From assembly GCA_023397215.1 (NCBI GenBank), contig JAEWUG010000022.1, positions 1-9,490 of the forward strand: a stretch of 9,490 nt of DNA, read 5' to 3'. Below the pieces are notes generated by a model. That model did not search any database. It was given only the letters and a program-made list of their open reading frames with translations, and was not told the origin of the DNA. Within the stretch, counting starts at the first letter, position 1. Each line of letters starts with the position of its first letter. The position numbers and the translations under genes were made by a program. Shown one piece after another: positions 5,791-9,490 of the stretch. Origin of the DNA: Nanobdellota archaeon. Its GTDB lineage: Archaea; Nanobdellota; Nanobdellia; Pacearchaeales; GW2011-AR1.

Positions 5791-6972
5791 TTATCTTGTC
5801 ATAATCTCAATTCCATCTCTATGTTTTAAGATATGATCTTTACCAACAGGCATTTTAGTTCTAACATCAATTGCTTTAATAAAATTGTCCCCAATATCTG
5901 TATGTAAATAATAAGCAAATTCAAGAGCAGTAGAATTTTTTGGTAATAAAAAACAATCTGGTAAAATATTACCTTTAGAATCACTTAATTTTGAACCTGC
6001 TGGATAAATGGCAATATAACCTAATAAATCAAAAACAGTTTTATCTAATATTTCTTGAACACCAGTTGAACCAAAAACATCTAATACATTTTTTTGAATA
6101 GATTCAAGAGCTTGTTTTTGTTTTTCATTAATTTTATCTTCAAAAATTTTAAAATTATTTTCTCCAGGAATATATTCAATTAAACCTGCTTTAGACGCTT
6201 GCCTAAGAGATAATTCACTATCTGCTGAACAAGGTATTATAATTAATTCAGAAAATTCTTGCTTTAACTTCTCTAAATTCTCTTTTGAATTTTCTTTATC
6301 ACATTTATTTGCAGCAACAATCATTGGTTTTGTTAAATGTCTAAGTTCTTTAGCAAAATTAAATAAATCCTCTTCACTCCAATTAATTGGTTTATCAACA
6401 TCTAATTTTAACTTTCTTAAGACTTCTTTTACATCATCTTCATTAACTTTTAGACCACTAAATTGTTTAGCAATAGCTTTTGCAATATCTTGTTTTGTAG
6501 TTTGTAAACCTTTTACTAATTTTTCCCACACTTTCTTAAAAATTCCTACATACCATTTATTTAATTCATTCTCAAGCATTCTAACATCTTCAATAGGATT
6601 ACCACTTCCTTCTTTGCCCTCAGAATCTGTTGTTCCAGAAATATCAACAATATGAATAAAAGCATCAGCATTTCTTAAATCATCTAAAAATTGATTACCC
6701 AAGCCCTTTCCTTCACTTGCTCCTTCAACTAAACCTGCAACATCCATTAAATCAACTGGAACAAATCTTGTCTTACCAGTACAAAAACCAGTTCTAGGAT
6801 TACATTTAACACCTAATTCACTACACAAAGCATCAACTCTAACATAACCAACACCATGATTTGGTTTTATTGTAGCAAAAGGATAAGATGCAATTAAAAC
6901 ATCAGCTAAAGTAGCAGATTTAAAAAAAGTACTCTTTCCACATGAAGGTTTTCCAACAAGTCCTAATAACAT
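5791..6972 (-). CDS. YchF/Obg-like P-loop NTPase with C-terminal TGS domain
   Basis: A 393-aa protein of the archaeal YchF-like branch (COG0012-type) of Obg NTPases, which associate with ribosomes and translation factors. The P-loop GKPSCGKST is at 7-15, and the G3 motif begins DVAGLVEGASEGKGLG at 77. G4 is NKCD (222-225), a guanine-specific motif as in archaeal members; bacterial YchF prefers ATP and has a different residue set. CSA (248-250) is G5. The TGS domain covers about 316-393 and ends in the family's HRDGIEIM strand. Cysteines at 50, 57 and 64 in the segment after G2 are typical of archaeal versions. The ATG at 6972 is preferred over an in-frame TTG five codons upstream: family proteins begin directly with the P-loop strand, and the TATA box sits 26 nt before this ATG. 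It probably leads an operon with the downstream dihydrouridine synthase. Confidence 0.9.
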   Translation of the reverse strand: MLLGLVGKPSCGKSTFFKSATLADVLIASYPFATIKPNHGVGYVRVDALCSELGVKCNPRTGFCTGKTRFVPVDLMDVAGLVEGASEGKGLGNQFLDDLRNADAFIHIVDISGTTDSEGKEGSGNPIEDVRMLENELNKWYVGIFKKVWEKLVKGLQTTKQDIAKAIAKQFSGLKVNEDDVKEVLRKLKLDVDKPINWSEEDLFNFAKELRHLTKPMIVAANKCDKENSKENLEKLKQEFSELIIIPCSADSELSLRQASKAGLIEYIPGENNFKIFEDKINEKQKQALESIQKNVLDVFGSTGVQEILDKTVFDLLGYIAIYPAGSKLSDSKGNILPDCFLLPKNSTALEFAYYLHTDIGDNFIKAIDVRTKMPVGKDHILKHRDGIEIMTR

Positions 6973-6993
6973 AAGAATAAAATTCAAGATAAG

Positions 6994-7003
6994 TTTTTAT
7001 AAG
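6994..7003 (-). promoter_or_regulatory. TATA box of the YchF-like gene
   Basis: On the minus strand it reads CTTATAAAAA, centred about 26 nt before the ATG at 6972. It lies wholly inside the 38-bp gap after the tyrosyl-tRNA synthetase stop. It decides the start: initiation from it would place the 5' end at the ATG and leave the upstream TTG at 6987 outside the mRNA. Confidence 0.55.
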
Positions 7004-7010
7004 TTTTGTC

Positions 7011-8099
7011 TTATCTTGTAATTTGATAACTATTTACTTTTTTTAATAATTCAGCAGCATGTTTATTTTTTGTAAAATGTTCTCTAACAGGTTCCATTAA
7101 TTTGTTAATCTCTTTTGCAGCACAAGATTTCAAATCCATTGGATGAATTTTCTTTTCTACAAAATCATTTTCTAATTCTTTATAATTATTATATTCTTTA
7201 TTACCACCAAATTTTTCAGGTCTTTCTAATATTATTTTATTATTTCTCTCAAAGATAATATACTTGAAATATTCTAAAATAGGATTATTTTCAATTTCTC
7301 CTTCAGGACAATATGCTTTTTTGAATTTATTATTTACTTCTCCAATACTATCTGTCATAAAAATAGCTGAATCAGGATTTGATTTACTCATTTTTTTTTC
7401 TATTGTAGAATCAATACTTTTATTATCTTTTATTTTTGGCTCTGTCAAACCCATAAGCATATGATGATGAACAGCAACTGGTTTTTCAAATCCTAATTTA
7501 GGAAAAATTTCTCTTGCAAGCATATTTACTTTTCGTTGATCCATACCTAATTGAGCAATATCTGCCTTTAAATGATAAATATCAGCTGCTTGCATTAAAG
7601 GATATAATATTTGAGATGCAGGATTATTTGTTGATTCTTCTCTACCCATTATTTGTCCACATCTCAAAACTCGCTTAACACTAGAGTTCATACTTAATCT
7701 TAAAACAGTTTCCCAATATTCAGGATGTTCTTTAATATATTCACTTGTCCAAATAAATTCTACATTATCTAAGTCCATACCACAAGCTTTCCAAACTTCA
7801 ATAAAATATTCACCAACAATTCTAATCTTATTTAAATCTCCACCCATTTTATTATTTAACAAAGCAAAAAAATCAGCAACCCACATTTTAAATTTAATAC
7901 CTGTTTTTGTAAGTTTATTCACATTAATAGCTCTCAAAAGACCTTGAGCAATATGAATCCTCCCAGAAGGTTCAAAACCATCATAAGCAATTGGATTAGG
8001 TTTTTTTTCAAATAATTCTCTTAATTCATCTTCTTGAATTATTTCCTCTCCAACTTCCTTAACTAAATTAATTTTATCTTCAATAGTTAGTAATTTCAT
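7011..8099 (-). CDS. tyrS: Tyrosyl-tRNA synthetase, archaeal/eukaryotic type
   Basis: A 362-aa class I aminoacyl-tRNA synthetase charging tRNA-Tyr. It aligns by eye with the Methanocaldococcus jannaschii enzyme at the tyrosine pocket: Tyr39 in YDGFEPSGRIHIAQG corresponds to Y32. Tyr166, Gln170 and Asp173 in YPLMQAAD correspond to Y151, Q155 and D158, and Gln188 in GMDQRK to Q173. The HIGH motif is HIAQ (49-52) and the KMSKS motif is exact (236-240). The C-terminal anticodon-binding part contains the long-form segments ENNPILEY, FGGNKEY and IHPMDLK, shared with eukaryotic and many archaeal enzymes. The length is normal for this form. A TATA-like element lies 26 nt before the ATG, in the spacer shared with the divergent 105-aa gene. 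It is followed by the separately promoted YchF-like gene, giving a translation-related neighbourhood. Confidence 0.95.
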   Translation of the reverse strand: MKLLTIEDKINLVKEVGEEIIQEDELRELFEKKPNPIAYDGFEPSGRIHIAQGLLRAINVNKLTKTGIKFKMWVADFFALLNNKMGGDLNKIRIVGEYFIEVWKACGMDLDNVEFIWTSEYIKEHPEYWETVLRLSMNSSVKRVLRCGQIMGREESTNNPASQILYPLMQAADIYHLKADIAQLGMDQRKVNMLAREIFPKLGFEKPVAVHHHMLMGLTEPKIKDNKSIDSTIEKKMSKSNPDSAIFMTDSIGEVNNKFKKAYCPEGEIENNPILEYFKYIIFERNNKIILERPEKFGGNKEYNNYKELENDFVEKKIHPMDLKSCAAKEINKLMEPVREHFTKNKHAAELLKKVNSYQITR

Positions 8100-8120
8100 A
8101 ATTAAATTAAAAGAATATTA

Positions 8121-8130
8121 TTTATTAAAT
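8121..8130 (-). promoter_or_regulatory. TATA box of tyrS
   Basis: On the minus strand it reads ATTTAATAAA, centred about 26 nt before the ATG at 8099. It is a weaker match than the GATTTATATAT boxes, but the spacing is right for a leaderless transcript. Confidence 0.4.
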
Positions 8131-8147
8131 TATCTATGAACTAAAGA

Positions 8148-8156
8148 CTTATAAAC
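8148..8156 (+). promoter_or_regulatory. TATA box of the 105-aa gene
   Basis: CTTATAAAC is centred about 26 nt before the ATG at 8178. The spacing favours that ATG over the in-frame GTG at 8163, which would lie about 15 nt upstream of the expected transcription start. Confidence 0.5.
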
Positions 8157-8177
8157 TAAACAGTGATAACAGATATT

Positions 8178-8495
8178 ATGGAATATGAAATAAGGTTTTA
8201 TTATGACCCTATGTATGAAGTAAAACCAGAACAAGTATCTGAATTATATACTAGATTTAATTTAACTGGAGAAAACATTAATTGTTTAGAATATTCTTCT
8301 AAATGTATGGACCAAAAATTAAGAAGAATTATCCAAGGACAAATTAATGACTTTATGTTAGGTGAAACAAAAAGCCTTCCACCTTTAGCATTTGCACACT
8401 TTGAAAAATTAAATCAAAAACAAGCATTAAGTTTAGTAGACATAATCACAAACGAATTCAAAATAAAAAAAATTGAAATAACAAATACAAATTAA
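8178..8495 (+). CDS. Hypothetical protein, 105 aa
   Basis: I do not recognise this protein. It is small and soluble, and its predicted make-up is strand MEYEIRFYY, helix (about 17-27), then a cysteine-containing strand NCLEYSSKC with C40 and C48. A basic helix LRRIIQGQIND (53-63), a proline turn and two further helices (76-95) follow, and it ends in a strand IKKIEIT. Only two cysteines are present, so a zinc finger is unlikely. The basic central helix could touch nucleic acid, but that is a guess. The ATG at 8178 is chosen from TATA-box spacing, trimming five residues from the longest frame. It is divergent from tyrS and convergent with the membrane-protein gene. Both strand compositions fit coding sequence like that of its neighbours. 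Confidence 0.6.
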   Translation: MEYEIRFYYDPMYEVKPEQVSELYTRFNLTGENINCLEYSSKCMDQKLRRIIQGQINDFMLGETKSLPPLAFAHFEKLNQKQALSLVDIITNEFKIKKIEITNTN

Positions 8496-8524
8496 TTCTT
8501 CTTCAAAAAGATTTTATAATTCTA

Positions 8525-9238
8525 TTACCATTTACCTACTTTTAATCCAATACGATGTTGTAAAACATTATTTCTCCACCAAGCAATTAAAACAAGAATA
8601 CCTCCAAGAATAAATCCATAACCAATTAACCAAGTCCAAGCTAAACCTTCAACCCAATTAAACCAATCTAAAAATATAATGGTAGAGAATCTAATACTTA
8701 AAATTCCAAAGATAATTAATATAATTCCTGTAATTATTTGAGATGGTGCTTTAATTATTCTTTTTTTCTTAGAAAATTTTATTCTTCTAAGAAACATTAT
8801 TACAATTGTGAATATTATCGAAAAAATTCCAATTGAAATAAATAAATTAAATTTAACATCTATAATAATATTTAATATCTTTTCTAAAAAGAAGTCAATT
8901 AAACCATAAGTTATTGTATAAATTAAACCCCAAAGAACTATTCCTGATAGATTTAATTCACGTTTTTTTGTTGCAGAATAAATAATTTTTGATATTAATA
9001 CTAATAAATAACCCATTATAATATAAAATCCTATTTTATTCTGATAGATTTTAGTATCTTGAAATAATATTGAAAGTAAACTTATTGATATAAAATAAAT
9101 TAAAAACCAAAATAAAAATTTCTTAAAATAATATAAAGATTGATTTTGATTCTTGTGAAAATTTGGTTTAATGTTTGTTTTTTTAGAATTATTATCTTTA
9201 TTATTTTTATAATAATGTCTTGACTTTTTATAGGTCAT
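8525..9238 (-). CDS. Predicted six-helix integral membrane protein
   Basis: A 237-aa protein I cannot place in a family. The first 38 residues are a basic, asparagine-rich cytoplasmic tail. Six hydrophobic segments follow: about 41-59, 70-88, 99-119, 129-150, 168-190 and 198-221. The loops after segments 2 and 4 are strongly positive (KKRE; RRIKFSKKKR), and with the basic tail they put both termini inside by the positive-inside rule. The last helix region is tryptophan- and glycine-rich (WTWLIGYG, WW). No signal peptide, catalytic motif or transporter signature is visible. A TATA box 25 nt upstream supports the ATG. It lies between the convergent 105-aa gene and the upstream tRNA gene, and has no obvious functional partner. 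Confidence 0.7.
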   Translation of the reverse strand: MTYKKSRHYYKNNKDNNSKKTNIKPNFHKNQNQSLYYFKKFLFWFLIYFISISLLSILFQDTKIYQNKIGFYIIMGYLLVLISKIIYSATKKRELNLSGIVLWGLIYTITYGLIDFFLEKILNIIIDVKFNLFISIGIFSIIFTIVIMFLRRIKFSKKKRIIKAPSQIITGIILIIFGILSIRFSTIIFLDWFNWVEGLAWTWLIGYGFILGGILVLIAWWRNNVLQHRIGLKVGKW

Positions 9239-9258
9239 ACATTTAATTAAGAATTATT

Positions 9259-9268
9259 ATTTAAATAT
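9259..9268 (-). promoter_or_regulatory. TATA box of the membrane-protein gene
   Basis: On the minus strand it reads ATATTTAAAT, preceded by AAAAG, and is centred 25 nt before the ATG at 9238. It lies in the 70-bp gap after the tRNA; nothing else is apparent in that gap. Confidence 0.5.
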
Positions 9269-9308
9269 CTTTTCAAAAAATAATATAAACATACCCACAG
9301 AGTTAAAA

Positions 9309-9428
9309 TGAGCCTACGGAGATTTGAACTCCGGGCCTCCGGCTTTCTTAGAGTCTAAGAAAAATCCTATATCTATTGATATGAACTCATATAAGACCGG
9401 CGCTCTAACCTGGCTGAGCTATAGGCTC
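9309..9428 (-). tRNA. tRNA-Ile(UAU) with an archaeal intron at 37/38
   Basis: The cloverleaf is complete. Acceptor GAGCCTA/TAGGCTC has 7 perfect pairs, with U8 and A9 next, and D stem GCTC/GAGC encloses a 10-nt loop containing GG. The anticodon stem is CCGGT/GCCGG with one U-G closing pair, the variable loop AGGCC, and the T stem CGGAG/CTCCG encloses TTCAAAT. The discriminator is A and CCA is not encoded. Tertiary contacts U8-A14, G15-C48, G53-C61 and A58 are all possible. Removing the 45-nt intron leaves 75 nt and the loop C-U-UAU-A-A, so the anticodon is UAU, reading AUA as isoleucine. Exons are 9428-9390 and 9344-9309. The T4 directly after the discriminator may end transcription. The GC-rich exons stand out from the AT-rich surroundings. 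Confidence 0.92.
9345..9389 (-). other. tRNA intron with canonical bulge-helix-bulge
   Basis: The precursor folds as the strict archaeal splicing motif. The outer helix is the anticodon stem CCGGT/GCCGG. The central 4-bp helix is CTTA (exon 32-35) with TAAG (intron 3' end), and the inner helix is GAGTT/GACTC inside the intron. The two 3-nt bulges are TAT (5' side) and AAA (3' side). Cutting symmetrically after the second base of each bulge gives the 37/38 junction. Within the intron, ATATC-AATA-GATAT can form a terminal hairpin. Processing needs the archaeal tRNA splicing endonuclease and RtcB-type ligase, not in this window. Confidence 0.88.
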
Positions 9429-9458
9429 TTATCTTAACTTAAATAATAAATTAAAACA

Positions 9459-9470
9459 CCTTTTAAAAGA
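9459..9470 (-). promoter_or_regulatory. Possible TATA box of the tRNA gene
   Basis: On the minus strand it reads TCTTTTAAAAGG, centred about 36 nt before the tRNA 5' end. A primary transcript would then carry a leader of roughly 10 nt for RNase P to remove. A weaker alternative is TTTATTATTTAA at about 9441-9452. The last bases up to 9490 hold no other feature I can see. Confidence 0.35.
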
Positions 9471-9490
9471 TTTTGTAAACTAACTAAAAA

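Noticed and set aside
6973..6987. TTG start adding five residues to the YchF-like protein
   Set aside because: Family members begin directly at the P-loop strand, and the TATA box at 6994-7003 would place the transcript 5' end at the ATG at 6972.
7264..7464. 66-codon open frame on the plus strand
   Set aside because: It is antisense to the KMSKS region of the tyrosyl-tRNA synthetase and has no promoter or family resemblance.
8163..8177. GTG start of the 105-aa gene
   Set aside because: It lies too close to the TATA box (about 11 nt) to be inside the transcript; the ATG at 8178 has the right spacing.
9344..9362. 8-bp hairpin as an intrinsic terminator
   Set aside because: It lies inside the tRNA intron and has no function as an end of any gene; archaeal termination does not need a hairpin. 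It is reported instead as a competing fold.
9309..9428. Reading the tRNA as Met or Ile2 with a CAU anticodon, using the CAT inside the intron
   Set aside because: It would break the canonical bulge-helix-bulge, which gives exact 3-4-3 geometry at 37/38 and a normal 7-nt loop with U33.
1..9490. CRISPR array, insertion sequence, integrase or attachment site
   Set aside because: No regularly spaced repeats, transposase-like protein or terminal inverted repeats were seen. The tRNA 3' end has no duplicate copy elsewhere in the window.

Overview
The window reads as a piece of an AT-rich archaeal chromosome, most likely from a reduced DPANN lineage such as the Woesearchaeota/Pacearchaeota. This rests on four observations: a tRNA gene with a textbook archaeal bulge-helix-bulge intron, an archaeal-type tyrosyl-tRNA synthetase, TATA boxes repeatedly placed 23-27 nt upstream of ATG codons with no Shine-Dalgarno motif (leaderless transcripts), and compact spacing between genes. 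The lineage is inferred from character only; no 16S rRNA is present.

Layout. Positions 1-1259 hold a divergent pair: a CYTH-domain (triphosphate tunnel) protein cut by the left edge, and a helix-turn-helix regulator. They share a 103-bp spacer with a small inverted repeat between their promoters. Positions 1279-4800 carry four minus-strand genes, each apparently with its own promoter: a MutS-family ATPase without a visible mismatch-recognition domain, a Fic-fold protein whose motif histidine is glutamine, a short nitrilase-superfamily-like protein, and a 79-aa orphan. Positions 4859-8099 form a translation block on the minus strand: tyrosyl-tRNA synthetase, then a YchF/Obg-like P-loop NTPase with a C-terminal TGS domain, then a tRNA-dihydrouridine synthase. 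A 105-aa orphan diverges from the synthetase, and a predicted six-helix membrane protein converges on it. At the right edge is an intron-containing tRNA.

The most informative item is the tRNA. The splicing motif fixes a 45-nt intron at 37/38, and the spliced anticodon loop is CUUAUAA, so the anticodon is UAU (Ile). Most archaea read AUA with a CAU-anticodon tRNA modified to agmatidine, so this suggests the rarer direct-reading route. I see no defence island, CRISPR array, insertion sequence or obvious new multi-gene system. The accessory-looking genes (MutS-like, Fic, nitrilase-like, 79 aa) are adjacent but separately promoted, so I do not claim they form one system. No gene-free stretch exceeds 300 bases.
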